NCBI GenBank assembly: GCA_035041965.1
Contig: JAPYMA010000176.1
Span: 33,464-97,463, forward strand
DNA: 64,000 bases
Direction: 5' to 3'
Source: Anisakis pegreffii
Lineage: Eukaryota; Nematoda; Chromadorea; Rhabditida; Anisakidae
The notes under the pieces are model-generated. The model did no database searches and was not told the origin of the DNA. It worked only from the letters and a program-made list of their open reading frames with translations. The translations under genes and the position numbers were made by a program. This document shows positions 40,301 to 53,100 of the stretch, piece by piece; the first letter of the stretch is position 1; each line of letters starts with the position of its first letter.

Positions 40301-43300
40301 ATATTATACATCATAAAAACCTCTCAATTAAACTAAGTTCGGTTTGTATTTTTTTCTCGTATTTTCACGGATATGCTGACATTTACGAACTTTGTACTTT
40401 CTCTTGAAAAAAAGTCGAACGAGTACACTAAAATGAATATACAATCAAATACAACTCACTTAGTTCTCCTTAACACATAGATGTCCAAAATTATGCCGGA
40501 ATGACAAATCTGATGGGAATATATTCTCGGTTGATTAATTCGACTGGATATTGAAAGAGACTGAGGATTCAATAGCATTCTATAATCTATCAAGTAACTG
40601 CCATTGATTAATAGTATCGAATCGATACGATGTGACCATACAAAACATTACTTATGTGTTCGATATGATGACAGTCATATGAAGGTGATAGAACCAGAAA
40701 CTCGAAGATCAGCATGAAATTTCATAGCCCGACTTAGGTCTTATTTGAATTATTCAAGGACATTCCAAAAAAAAGTTATTATAACAATATCTATTAGTAG
40801 AAACTGAAAAACTATCCCAAATTCCAGTGCTTAAGTGAACTGGAACTAAACACTTTCACTAGTCCATCTCATTATTATTGCATTTTCATCCTTTTGTTGA
40901 CGATATCTGCATTTTGCCACATTCATTCCACAAAAAATAATACTAAAACACTTTAAAATGAATGAATTATTCAATGGAGTACACATAACGATGCACGTCG
41001 GTATATATGTATTTTCGGATACGAATATGCAGGTATATAGGTATTTTCCCTGAGAGTTCGGTTTGTATTTCTTCTCGTATTTTTTACGGATATGCTGACA
41101 TTTACGAGCGTTTGTGTTTTCTCTCGGATAAACGCCGGATGAGTACACTAAAATGAGTATTAGTCAATGACTGCATGATGGAACTTATGCGCATGATTGA
41201 TGTTTATGTGAGCGAGTTTCAGTGTGACTTTTCCGATACTTCAATGAATAGTAAATGAGCATTATCTGCAACACTTCTCGTATTTTTACAAACATGAAAC
41301 CATATTGCAAGCTTTTCTCTCACTGTCAGCACAAACTTCAGTCAGTTTAGCAAAAAATATCACTCAGAACCGAAATGTCATGGTTTTTAAAAGTGTTCCC
41401 AATAGAAACTCGATCAAACACCCGGCGCAACTGTTCTTACGTAACGCATCAATCGTATCACATGTGAATGAATCTTTATCATTCGCTACAATCAGAAAAA
41501 CACTTATGAATTGGAAAGAAACCGGCAAATGCAACCGGTTCTAAGTGGAAGAGTGCATTCTCATGACAACGCTGGACAAGTTGATCCATCAGATGATCTT
41601 TAAAATTAGATGATCCAAGTTCAGTCATCAACATCATCGAGTACACTAATGATATCGTTGATTCATGACGATCATGAAGGTGATGAAATGCATGAGAGAA
41701 TATGCAAGATTAGAAAGTGGTGCGTTGAATAATTTAGCATTCGTATGAGAATAATCTGTCATTTCTATGAGAATACGGCAGTTCTTTGCAGTGCTCTACG
41801 TTGAAACGTTCAAATCAGAAAATTCAATGGAATAAGTTGTTGAGATGAATCTACGATAAAAATAGAACAAAACGAATGCTTCAGGAGAACGACAGTGAAA
41901 TGATACGTGAAGCATTCCGAGTGTTCGATAGGGATGGTAATGGATACATAACGGCCGAAGAATTTCGATATTTTATGACACATATGGGTGAACAATTCAG
42001 TGATCAAGAAGTTGACGAGATTATTGCTGAGGTGGATATTGATGGTGATGGACAGGTGAGAGAAATACTCATTAATTCTACCTTATCCACAAAACAGTTC
42101 AAATTTTCGGAATGCCGGTCGAAATTCCTACTCAAATGCTTCGTAATCGAGCACTTGAATTCCATCTTTTCTGTGTGTGTTATAGGTTATGACAAGACTG
42201 ATTTATCGATTCTCATGCCATCTCTTTCCATCAATCTTGAATTTTTTCAAAGACTGCGCCCAAAACTGCAATGAGAGCTTTGCCTTTTGTTCTCCCATGG
42301 CAAAAACGTGATATGCTGATAGAGCGGTGAGAACATGTTGTGGAGATTGAACAGCCTAATTGTAAGCCTGATTGTCAGCCGCATCAACTAGTTCCTCAAA
42401 ACTTTTCATGATCACAAATCAATCGTCTTATTCGTATTCTATCACTGAATATACACTGATCTTTCGCTTTTTTCTGACTTTCCTTTCTGCGACTCAATTA
42501 TGTTTTAAATCGCTCATCCGGTTTCATCATCAATATTCCTCAACTTTATGGCGATTTAATGGCTCATTTTCAAACAAATAAGCTCATTAAAACCAGAGGC
42601 CACTCAGTTCGCATCACATTAACAAGTATGTTATTCAGTCAAGTGTTTTGCAACTGAAGTTCGGATATCACTGAAATGCTATGTCAAGAATGCCGACATC
42701 TATATGGTATAGTTGTTGCTGGCTGCTTTTTTAGATCCAGAGCTTGCTTAAAAGATCCTGAGCTTAGATGAACGTAAATTTGAAGTTATCGATGTTATTT
42801 TCCATTGTTACCAATAGATTCGAACAATAAGGCGTCCAGCAAACAATTGACTATAATTTGACGCTTTCATGGCGTTGATCACCCTATCATTCCGGTTTGC
42901 ATTTCTGCGCCTCATTCCAACCTTGATTGTTCGTTCGTTTATCCTCTCGATGATTCACGATTGCAATTTCGATTCTATCATTCTAACTGATGCCTTTCAC
43001 ATACTCTTCTTGTTTGTGAAAGCATGAAACACTGAAAAACAATCAGTGAAATTTGTAGATTTAATGCACAGGCCGCAATTTATTTCCTCTCGTTGTTGTG
43101 AAAATGGCTCAGATTCGTGTGGCACTGGGGCAAATTTTTTGTTCTCATAATCTCAGACGACCAAAAAGCAATGCAACTGAAAAGTGCAACTGTGAAATTC
43201 GGGTAATCCGAACCAGTAATTCAATTAACATAAACGTTCTGTGACTCTTCCCTAGCTATCTGCTCAACACCATAAGACCTCAAATAACAACAACAAAATC

Positions 43301-44938
43301 AAATAACACTTTGTTTGCAAGCAGACAACAGGGAAAGTTTTGCGTATTCATTTAATTGACATCGACTATTGATAAGATCCCAGATGAGTTCGGATCAATT
43401 CAACTGAGTTTGCTGAAAGACAAGGCTTCGCTCAATTTCGCTTCCATTTCTGGCAGTTATTTTCATTCGATCATCCACTGATAAATCACCAAACCAACAA
43501 CTAAAGCTGCTATTTGACCAAATTTTCTTGCCACATGGGAATGAATGCTGTGGTGGAGGATGAATTCAAACTATCCGACTGACACTTAAACAGACCAATG
43601 GATATCACTCACGCAGACAAGTAATAAATAGCATCAGCCTGCATTCACATGCCCAAACGCTGCTCAAATGTGCTGAGACATCCATCAGCAGTTTATACGT
43701 GCATCAATAAACTCAAACTCTGTCTCAAATACGCATTAGTTCATATGGATAAACGATATCAATTCACCAAATCCCGATCATTGTAACAAAAAGAGCGCAG
43801 CATAAATTATATGAAATAGGCAATTATCAACAATATTGATGCGTGTAGACATGCCATGCCATGCCAACTTCGATGGCCTTTTCAAATCCCAATAGTAAAA
43901 CTAAAACTCAAAAATATTATCTTTTTAGATAATAGCATATTGATATCTTTTGTGTTTTGCCCATTTTTGAATCAAATACATCAATGAATCTACCGAACTA
44001 CAGCTTTCGAAATTCATTGTATCTTATTGAGATCTCTGAGAGTCTTTCATCCTTGAAACTATCCCAAAAAACTGCTACAGTTTTGATAAGCTTAATTTAT
44101 AAATCTGATTTGGATTTAAAGAAAACAAATGATCAAAATTTTATTCTACTATTTTTTGTCATTTTATTCCTTCTCTCTCCATTTTGCGCTCTTTCAAACG
44201 ATCAGTGTTGCTGCTCTGTATTCAATCAATCAATTTTTGAAACTAACGCCTGAAACGGAAAAAAATATCCATGCCTAAAAATGAAATCCAATTGTTCACT
44301 TCTTCCAAACAACATTCCAACTAACTCGTTTAGTTGAGTGAGGATGCGAAGAGTTTCGGTTTAATCTGTGAATTTCTTCATAAAATGAAATTTATTTCGT
44401 CTATTTCTTTCTACCACATGGGACCAAGAGCGTTTCTTTTTTTTGAGGACAATGAATTGAATTTGCTCGACGCATTTGTAACGTTGATCTTAAGTAGTGT
44501 GGCATTCCATGCACAAGTTTGAAATCCAAAAAAAGATATTCCAAAGCTTGAATCTTTTTTCATTCCATTATGTACATGCAGCCAGAACAGTACATACTCT
44601 CAGAACGACCACTCATATCTTTATATGACAATACTATTATCCTTGTTATTCATTCCTATTACCAGCATTAGATGTTTGAAAATTATCCTATTGTTTGAGC
44701 ATCGAGACAGTTGGACGAACTTTTAAGATTGTTCAGCAAATTGAAACAAGGAGACCAGGACCACATGATCGATACAAATTTTAATGAGAATGCCCTAAAA
44801 TCATAAGCTCTCCTTTCGAAAGGGCATACTGAGAAGAGGGCACTAAAAATAATCCAATCAATCAGCTGAGATGATGATTTTCTTTCTTTTCTTCAGATTA
44901 ATTATGAAGAATTCGTGAACATGATGACGGCCGTTTGA
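37398..44938 (+). CDS. Calmodulin-like protein, tandem copy C (nematode CAL family), 4 exons, 168 aa
   Basis: Exons are 37398-37523, 39157-39324, 41885-42055 and 44897-44938, all phase 0 at the same positions as copies A and B. The N-terminus has [10 protein letters not shown] and [19 protein letters not shown], closest to copy A. Loops are [36 protein letters not shown] and DIDGDGQINYEE, all canonical. The C-terminus differs again, ending MMTAV. The last 55 bases of exon 3 plus the first 9 bases of the intron are almost identical to copy B, although the rest of exon 3 is not. Overall a functional calcium sensor paralogous to the two upstream genes. Confidence 0.88.
40028..40049. repeat. (CATC)n microsatellite
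   Basis: Five tandem ATCC-type tetranucleotides lie in intron 2 of CAL-C. Confidence 0.85.
40337..40440 (+). repeat. Direct repeat, left copy (TRIM-like pair)
   Basis: Begins GTTCGGTTTGTATTT and ends GAGTACACTAAAATGA. It matches 41056-41160 in the same orientation, about 0.6 kb apart, inside intron 2 of CAL-C. The arrangement could be the short terminal repeats of a miniature LTR-like element, but TG...CA ends and a target-site duplication are not evident. Confidence 0.65.
41056..41160 (+). repeat. Direct repeat, right copy (TRIM-like pair)
   Basis: Partner of 40337-40440. It shares long identical blocks, for example CGGATATGCTGACATTTACG and GAGTACACTAAAATGA. An antisense open frame of about 100 codons running across this copy (40846-41148) is a by-product of the repeat. 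Confidence 0.65.
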
Positions 44939-46549
44939 AGAGATGGACGTAAACATGATCGAACTCGAAACAGCTCATTGTCTTGTCTCTAGCGCACGAT
45001 GTCAATCTCAACGCAACAAACGCCTATGTGATATTATTCATCTGCAAAATGTAAAACCAACATAAAAACAAGACTTATCTTCAAACAATCGATTCTAATG
45101 AATGAATACAAGACATCTAGCATTTAATATTATCTAGTTATAATATTATCATATGTCACATAACAAAGCATTATAGGATATTCATTGATGTACGATTAGA
45201 AATGCACATTTCCAGAAATGAATGCTTGAATTTGAACTGGGAACTACCCTTCTCGGTTACAATAAACCTGACTATATATGATAGGCGTGCAAGTCGACGT
45301 GGAAAAGATATCAAACCGAATAGAATTCTCATCTAGTTCATATGAGAACCACTCTCCAACCGAATAATTGGTGCTTTACTCAAAATCAAAATCAGTTTTG
45401 AGAGTAGGATGAAATTGCATTCAATCGAAAAACAATTCAAGAATGGAACAGACATGAATATCCTCCAATAATATTGCATTCAGATGTGAAAGTCTTTAGC
45501 AGCGTTTCCCAATCTTGCTATATTCCCTAATTCCTTCGCTTCTCTGAACCAGAATTCTGAGAAGGACCTCTTACTTCCAGAAACAAAACTGATATCTGAC
45601 TCAGAGGCAAAATAAACCAATGAAAATCTCATCGGTTTATGAAATCAGATAGGTGATCCCTAGCAAGCGCTGTAATATCGCCTTATATTCTTTCTCACAT
45701 CGTCTTTCTAACTTTCAATGAGACAAATATGAGCACCTCGGGTTGGGAATACTAATTTTCAGTTACAGTTGTGCGTTGTTTCGTTATCGAATCTCGCTCG
45801 ATCAATCATTTGCGGGTGTTTTTTGTGAAAACACTTTTTGTGAAAGCACAATCCATGTCAATTACTTATTCTTATTATTCTCAAATGTGATTTGCTGTCG
45901 ATAAATTCACTCAACGGTCATCTCTCCTCATGTCTTAATATTCATCTTCCATGTTTTTCAAATGCTCATGCAATTCTTTTTGTTCGAATTGCCTGCTATT
46001 TGTTTTTCAAAACAAAGCGATAAATTAATAAACATAAATAATGTGATCTTTGGTGTTCGTATGTCACATGACAAAGCATTATACACCACTAAAATAACTT
46101 CACATCAACAAACGACTGCAACGTCATAAAAACTACTAATGAATAAATATTAATAAGTAAATAAACAACTAACAAAGTAATTAATAATCAAATAACAATA
46201 ATTAAACAATTAAATTAAATCCCTAAACACATCAAAAAACAATAACAAACACTATCAATTCTATCCACTGTATAACTCTCAACCCTAAAAAAATTTTTTC
46301 GAACATCACTAAACTTCTGCATGTGAACGATGAAAAATAAAAACACATGAGGAATGAAAAATACGAATTAATGCGAATTGAAAAATTTGTCACAATAATA
46401 AATTACTACAATCAACTGATAAGAAATGTACAAGTAAATGTAAAAAATGGAAGTATCCAACAATCGAGAAAAAGCTCACAATAACATAAAAATTTTCAAA
46501 AAAATAACACAAATAAATAAATTTTACTCGAAGTGAAAAGTTTACTTAC
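44939..46549. other. Region between CAL-C and SFT2, no gene recognised
   Basis: The last exon of the SFT2-like gene is expected here on the minus strand but could not be identified: no segment encodes the typical final membrane span and the following glycine-rich motif. Otherwise AT-rich DNA without clear structure. Confidence 0.35.
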
Positions 46550-48058
46550 CCAAAGACTGGTATAAAGAGTGGCAAAAACGGTTGACAGATATACAATTGT
46601 GACCAGACGTCTTTCAGGCGATGCCATATGCTTCAAGTAGCTCATCGGACCCCATAAGAAGCCAAAACTATAATCAAACAATATAATAAGGAAGAAAAAT
46701 TCCTAATCTAATAATTCTCATTGAAAACATGATAGCAACAACAGCTGATGTTGATTAATAGAGTGATATGATTCTTGTAATCAAGTAAAAAGAACGAAAC
46801 TGAACGCAGAAATGAATCAAAATGAATAATACCTCAACATTAACATCACTGAGCCAAGAGTGTTCAACGCAGCAAATTTGCGAGCTTGTAGCACAAGCAA
46901 AGGTAACATCATTATTGCCTAAAAAACTGCTTTTCAAAACATAAGCAAGCACTGTTTTCTTCAAGATTAATCACCCAACAACATAAATTAAATAGCCAAC
47001 CTATCAACCTAATAAACCGCACATTAATCGACAAGCGGCGAAAGACTTCATCTTCCAAGAGTCATACAAAAGATAATGATGAGGCTAATTATAGGTAGAA
47101 TAAAACCGAACTCGAAATAATACGATGATCTACTACAAGCATATAAGAACTACTTTCCTTGCTTGCATTTTTCAATGAAATTTCAATAACTAAACGAACT
47201 ACACTGAGCAATTTTGCTCATGTCAAGTGTGATCAACGTTGAAAATTCCACACAAATGTAAATATAAAACGGTACACCGAACAGCCAAATACACAACTGA
47301 TTATGTGAATAAGTCTGTAAATATCTCACCATTCCGAAACATAGAAGAGCACCGATGAGAGCCATGAAGAAGGCGAAAATCCTCTGTACCCGTGACATCC
47401 TACAAAATATTCAACATTCAGAAATAACATTCAATATCAAAAGCCACTCAAACGCTTCAAGAATAGCCCTATCTGGCTGGAAATTGAAGTTTAGAAAATA
47501 ACAATGGTTAAATTCAGGTGAATATGAAAGATGAAGGATTCGTAATTTGTGGAGAACGATACATAACTAAATTTCCGGGACATTCACGGTTGGTAAGAAA
47601 TTCGCTGATATTCACCCATTAATTTTGGTATTTAAACTTGGACAGAATTCTTCCGACAGGGAAATGGGATGATCAATGAAGCATACATAAAACATGGGAA
47701 ACGCCAATGAAAACAGTCAAGGGAATAATAAAAAGAGATAAGAGCCTTACCCACAAGCTCCATCATCCGCACCATTGCCGCTTAATCCACCAAACCAGCC
47801 ATTCATAAATTTCCGATTCCTCGACGAGGGTAACTGCCCAGAGGTGGATGCATCATCCGGGGATGTGAGGCTTTCCGAATCCACATCAACGGTGGATGAA
47901 CGCGAAATCAACGGAATTCCGCTCAAACTTTCACTGATCGATGAGGAGAGTTTTGATTTCAGATCACCAAACGATGAAAACGATGCACTGAAACTACTCG
48001 GTGTGCCGAGTGTACCCTTCGCTTTTTGTTGATTGACAAAATCTTGCAGAGTAGACAT
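46550..48058 (-). CDS. SFT2-like vesicle transport membrane protein (SFT2D3 type), 3' end unresolved
   Basis: Minus-strand exons, in order: 48058-47751, 47399-47330, 46918-46833 and 46667-46550, with consistent phases (2, 0, 2, 0). The product (194 aa so far) begins MSTLQDFVNQQKAKG and has a serine-rich cytosolic N-terminus of about 100 residues. Membrane segments follow at about 109-126, 127-155 and from about 155 onward, including the family signatures LQARKFAALNTLGS, SFGFLWGPMSYLKH and VFATLYTSLW. SFT2 proteins are small tetraspan Golgi/endosome proteins implicated in retrograde vesicle fusion. Exon 4 ends at a good GTAAGT donor, but no last exon was found. Reading through the donor adds 17 hydrophobic residues and stops at 46496, which would shorten the final membrane span. 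Confidence 0.8.
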
Positions 48059-48768
48059 CTTCGCCGCTCAACTGCAGTCGGACATGTAACACACTGAAAT
48101 TTCAGACTAATTGTAAAGCAGTTTATTCAGCAAGTACGATTATTCATCAATTTAAGAAATCGTTCAGCATATTCATCACTAATTAGAGCTTCCGAAGGCA
48201 TCGTTCTTCAACTTCGGAGTTTCGCATTTTATCATGCATCAGAAAATGACCATATTCAGTACAAATTGAAAAGCCGTGAATTTTTTTAGAAGTCAGAGTC
48301 TTCTTCCCATCCTTTTTCGTTCAACAATAATAATCTCAGATCGACATTTGACTGAATCCATTCACCAGGAGTGACTTATGAAACAATTCGCGTAGAACTT
48401 TGAGGAAGACCAAGAATAGATCAGAATCGGTTAAATAAGCAAGCCATAACGACGATCAGAAGAAATTTTTAAAAACTACTCAATGAACTATCACTTAATA
48501 AAAATATTAAAGTGGAGACGATTTACGAATAAAAGAGCATCTTTTATTGAGGACCTTAATTATTTACTCAGACAATATTTTTAAAATCTTGTTTTGAAGT
48601 AAACTGCTTTATTAATGGATAAAAACTAACGAAAATTAATTTAAAAATTATATTCCAACATATAAATAGCAAAAGTTCCACGTTTTTCAGCAATTGTTGA
48701 GTGTTAGCCAACATTTGCAATTGCCGCAATTTGGCACTTAAACGCTTACAGCTGGAAATTTTCGGCGA

Positions 48769-49098
48769 GTGTTCACATAGTGAATATCTCCTAAGTTCTT
48801 CAATCATCAGCTGATTCCTTCAGTTGGATCGTTATAAATTGATTTTAGTGTCAATTTGATGGATTTACTATCTTCATTGAATGAAACTCACAATCAGATC
48901 ATCCTCAAAATCAGAGAGCTTCATGCATCAGATGTGTTCATATAGTGAATATCTCCTAATTTCTTCAACCATCAGCTGATTCCTTCAATTGGATCGTTAT
49001 AAACTGATTTTAGAGTCAGCTTGATGGATTTACTATCTTCATTGAATAAAACTCACAATCAGATCACCCTTACAATCAGAGAGCTTCACGTATCAAAT
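48769..49098. repeat. Tandem duplication of a 165-bp unit
   Basis: Unit 1 is 48769-48933 and unit 2 is 48934-49098. They are directly adjacent and nearly identical, with shared blocks such as ATCAGCTGATTCCTTCA and TTGATGGATTTACTATCTTC. The duplication lies in the 2-kb interval between the divergent SFT2-like and EFCAB7-like genes, so it may affect their shared upstream region. Confidence 0.85.
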
Positions 49099-49278
49099 GA
49101 AAATTCACGCATTTTCGTCATTTTATATACAGAAAAGGAACAAATTTTGTAATTAGATGTCATCAAATTCAAATTGAGCGAATTTCACGAATTAATCAAT
49201 GGATTCACTGATTTTAACGATTGGCTTGGTTGTTCAAAGAATCGATAACCATTTTGATTACGCATTAGAGAATTAGTA

Positions 49279-49358
49279 TACGGTAGTGCTGGAGTGGATG
49301 ATGAGATGATCGCACTTGTATGAGATATACGGTAGTGCAGTGGATGAGATGATCGCAC
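49279..49358. repeat. Short imperfect tandem repeat
   Basis: ATACGGTAGTGC followed by GAGATGATCGCAC occurs twice within 80 bp, the second copy about 6 bp shorter. It is in the same divergent intergenic interval as the 165-bp duplication. Confidence 0.6.
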
Positions 49359-50101
49359 GGTGTTTTGGAAGATATTATTGGAAGAATGGACGGACTATTT
49401 TTTCATTCAACTTTTGACAGAAAGAGATTTACACAAGATATTTTGAGATACTTCAACTGAATTCGTTTTCTTAAGTCATCTCAAATTATTCAGAGAGTAG
49501 TTCAATTAAATTATTCAGCTCACTTAAAATTACAGTTGTGGACAGTCGTTTTCTTTATCGATGTCTGCTTCAGTTTCTAGATAGCTGCACATTTCCGATC
49601 TCAACGTCTTGATAAAAATCTCTTGATGTTCACCAGAATGTGCGTTTGAGCGAGATTTACATGAAACAGCTATAGCCTCTGATTCAATCAAGCAGTTGCT
49701 ATGACGACCTGCAGTAAGCATTCTCTGCTTATATACTGCCCAAAATGATATCATGTACGTGAAGTATAAGCATTGCTTTTGCAAAACCCATAGATATTAG
49801 TATGTTATTTCCAGTTACTGCACAAAATCAGCAATATTTCAGTCCTAGAATCGATTATAATCACGCGTACAAATTCCGTCTGATATCCATTCACCTTTTG
49901 CTGGATATCTGAAAGTGAACTACTCTTTGCTGCCGTCGAGTAGTCTGATTCACTAATTATAGGCAATCCCAACGGAATGTTAGCTATTCGATACATATAG
50001 TATCCAAATTTCTGCTTGAAACAATTATTCACTAAACTGTCGAAGAAGAGAGAGTACTCCAACTATTTCGAGGTAGATGTTTCAGTTTAAGTTTCAATAA
50101 T

Positions 50102-50112
50102 TCCATTTCTAG
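50102..50112 (+). promoter_or_regulatory. Splice acceptor 3 nt before the EFCAB7-like start codon
   Basis: TCCATTTCTAG ends at 50112 and the start ATG is at 50116. In nematodes such an acceptor immediately before the start codon is often the spliced-leader trans-splice site; a 5' UTR cis-intron is the alternative. It supports the chosen start. Confidence 0.45.
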
Positions 50113-50115
50113 TCC

Positions 50116-53100
50116 ATGTCAGTACAAGTGGAAAAGTCAGAGCGAAAACTTTTCGAAGCGGCTTATCATGCACTGATCGGTGACTCAACGAAACTGGTAG
50201 ATCAGAAGCAATTGTTCGAGATCATCGTTGCGGCAGGAAAAGATCTGCGGCGCAATCAACTGGACAAATGGATTCAGCCAAGTCAACGTAATTGTTTATC
50301 GCTTCATTTGATGGATATATGCTAACAATCAGTGAAATCTTAGAGAACAGCAATTGATTATCATTATTATTATCATTATTCTTATTGTCAAAGTTTCATT
50401 GAAAAACAAATGTTCATTATAAATTCAGCAAATTGGTCGAATTTCTTGATTCAGCACCAGAGTGAGTGAGTTTTCAGATGCAATAAATTTCGAGGATGCC
50501 TTTCAAATTTATAATCAAATTGAGACGGTCAATTTGGAAGACATCGTGCGAAGTATTGATAGTGAACAAACTGGCTATGTGCAACTCGAACAGTTACTCT
50601 CACGTCTTCAACAGGTGGATGGATGGATATTCATGAAACTTTATTGCTGAATATGCTCGGCAATATCAATCTCATTAGTTGTCTTTCAATGTAGTATCGT
50701 ATCGTCTGATGGAATGCATTCATTCGACATTATTATCAAATTTCTTATTGCAGAGGACCGATATTATTGATGATGATAAAGATGAACTAAAAGGTTATTT
50801 CACAGCAATGTCCAAGTCGGGTTTAATCTCGTGGCGAAATGTCAGTAAGGATTTTCATCTTCTTTTCGTTATAATTTTTACAAAGACAATGGACCGCATT
50901 TCTTTGAGATTCATCAGACCACTGTCCACATAGTATTTGATTTTATCCGTCAGACTAACTGCTCAGCATCGTTAGTAAATTCCATCATTTTCAGTTACTA
51001 GAAGATATTGAGACTGTGAGAATGCGACTGAATGAAGTGACAGATCGAAATTACGATGCAGAACTCATTCAACGAAGAGAATCAGCTATCATAAGTGAGG
51101 ACATGATAAGAAATGGTTTGAAACTTGCGCCTCAACAAATTACGATAAATTTTTAATACCACTTGTTTTAGAGGTTCTTGTCGACTGATTAGAGCAGTGG
51201 TTCTCACGTTCTGGTGCCCCATTACCCCATTTGATGATCTGGCAGGCCGCGTTACCCCCTGATACAATAACTTACGTCATGCTCATTACTGCGATCGACC
51301 GTGATTGCATGCGTTCAGAGGACCATTACGTTCACATCTTGATAGCACCACGATGGCATTAGCCATCGCTAGCCTCCTCTTATTGTTAGAGCGTTGTGTT
51401 GCTCATTGTTGCAATCGATTATGATTGCATGAAAAGCTATTGTCTGTGACACTGATTTAGATGAATTCTCATTCTTTTCAGACGTGTTGTATTCGCTCTC
51501 ATAGCTATTGCATGCGAATACCGTTCTCTTCATGAGCTTTTATCATTCACTTCGTTTCATTTCACTTCACAGTTCGAATCAACTTCTCATTCTGTAGCAT
51601 ATACTATTTACTGGATGCGTTGACGAGTGTTGACAGCTGAAATCGACGATATAACAATCGAATTGAATTGCTCAACAACGTTCGACAATCAAATAATCAG
51701 TTATAGAGTGTATTTGATAGAATGAGAATTTGACTTTGATTATTCAGCGAAATGAATGAGAAATTAGCAGAAGAGAACACTTTCGATGATAAAAGCTATG
51801 AGAGCGACCATAACAGCAAGAAAAAGAATGAAAACCATAATAAAACAAGTGAAAACCGTGTTAGGCCAGGACGAGCTAATGATACTCAGAAAACAGGCGA
51901 AGAGTGTTGCCATTAACTAACCGAATTTACATATCCCAGTTAAAAACTACCGTCATAATAACTTTCTATCATCAAATAACAACTGCACGAAATACTAATT
52001 TCCCGACCCTCTCCATTACCCCTTGACACCTTCAAATTTTCCAAAATGGATAATTTCACTCCCTGTGAGAACCACTGGATTAGAGCACCAGCAGATTATT
52101 CTCTCTATCTACAGACGATAATGATCTCCCTTAGTATTATCTCGATCAAATGGAATTGCCCCCGCTGGATCATGTTGAACTGGATCATGACATTCAGATT
52201 TTCAGAGTTACCACCTATGGGTTCCGATGGAAAATCTACACCTACAACTGGGCAAACTTCCCCACAATCTTCAACATCTCAGACGGGAAATCCAGCACTT
52301 CCGTTTCAGGTATACCTAAGCAGAATGATATACCTGAGCGCCCGATCGATCCGAAATATCCGAATTTGGGATAACCTTAAACAAACACCCCATTTTAACC
52401 ATTCACTTGCCATCAAACATTCTCACTCCTCTTACCACCTCCTAAGTTACATATTTCCTCCTCATCGTTTGCTTTAATTTGTTACGATCTCAGATAAGAA
52501 GAAGAGCGTTTCGTTTGATGGGCTCGAATGAGAAACGAACACTCGAATATCGTTTCACAGTCGCTTCGGCTCAAAAAATACAAATCCAAATGCAACTTAT
52601 TAAGAGTAGTAAGTTTTGCATGCGCCAATGCTCTTTTATGTGTCCTCCATGAGTGAAATACAAGGAAGTACCTGAAACAGCTGCCCATTAAAGTGGCTCT
52701 AGACGGATCATCGGTTGAAGTGGAGTGGATTTCTTTACGATGGACATTTTATTAATCGCTGAATTTGGCATCATTTACGGCCTCCCTCAGCATCACTCTC
52801 GCCTTGAGTCAAAAAAACTTTTGTCAGATAATTTCAACGGTATCAAGTGAAGCATCCAGATATCGAATCGGCTACTAAAATTAGATTTTTTCAATAACGA
52901 ACATTCCGCAAACAGCACACCAAATTTTCCCGGAAAACTTTCTGTTGTTCATCGTAAAATCATCATGAAAATCATAGTGAATCATTAGAAGATAGTAGCA
53001 ACTCAACAACTAATACCAAACTAAAGATGTGCTCAAAATCTCACAGCACTCAAAATCTCTGAAATGATATTGTCGAAACATTCCTCAATCAATAAATGAT

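Noticed and set aside
40846..41148. 100-codon minus-strand frame
   Set aside because: Lies over the direct repeat at 41056-41160 and has no protein family resemblance.
41305..41544. 79-codon frame ending in [16 protein letters not shown], possibly transposase-like
   Set aside because: No second conserved block or flanking terminal repeats; likely chance within CAL-C intron 2.
50429..50461. Possible 33-nt exon between exons 1 and 2 of the EFCAB7-like gene
   Set aside because: It has acceptor and donor and keeps frame, but omitting it gives QPSQH-AINFEDAF, which matches the spacing of the EFCAB7 family; including it inserts extra residues.
52046..52477. 143-codon plus-strand open frame
   Set aside because: It is a read-through of the end of the hAT element, EFCAB7-like exon 5 and adjoining introns; only 52206-52309 is supported as coding.
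52721..52800. Possible exon after a GGCTCTAG acceptor
   Set aside because: It would add a short tail and stop at 52755. Splicing from 52608 directly to 53151 keeps phase and recovers the conserved middle region, so this is not needed.
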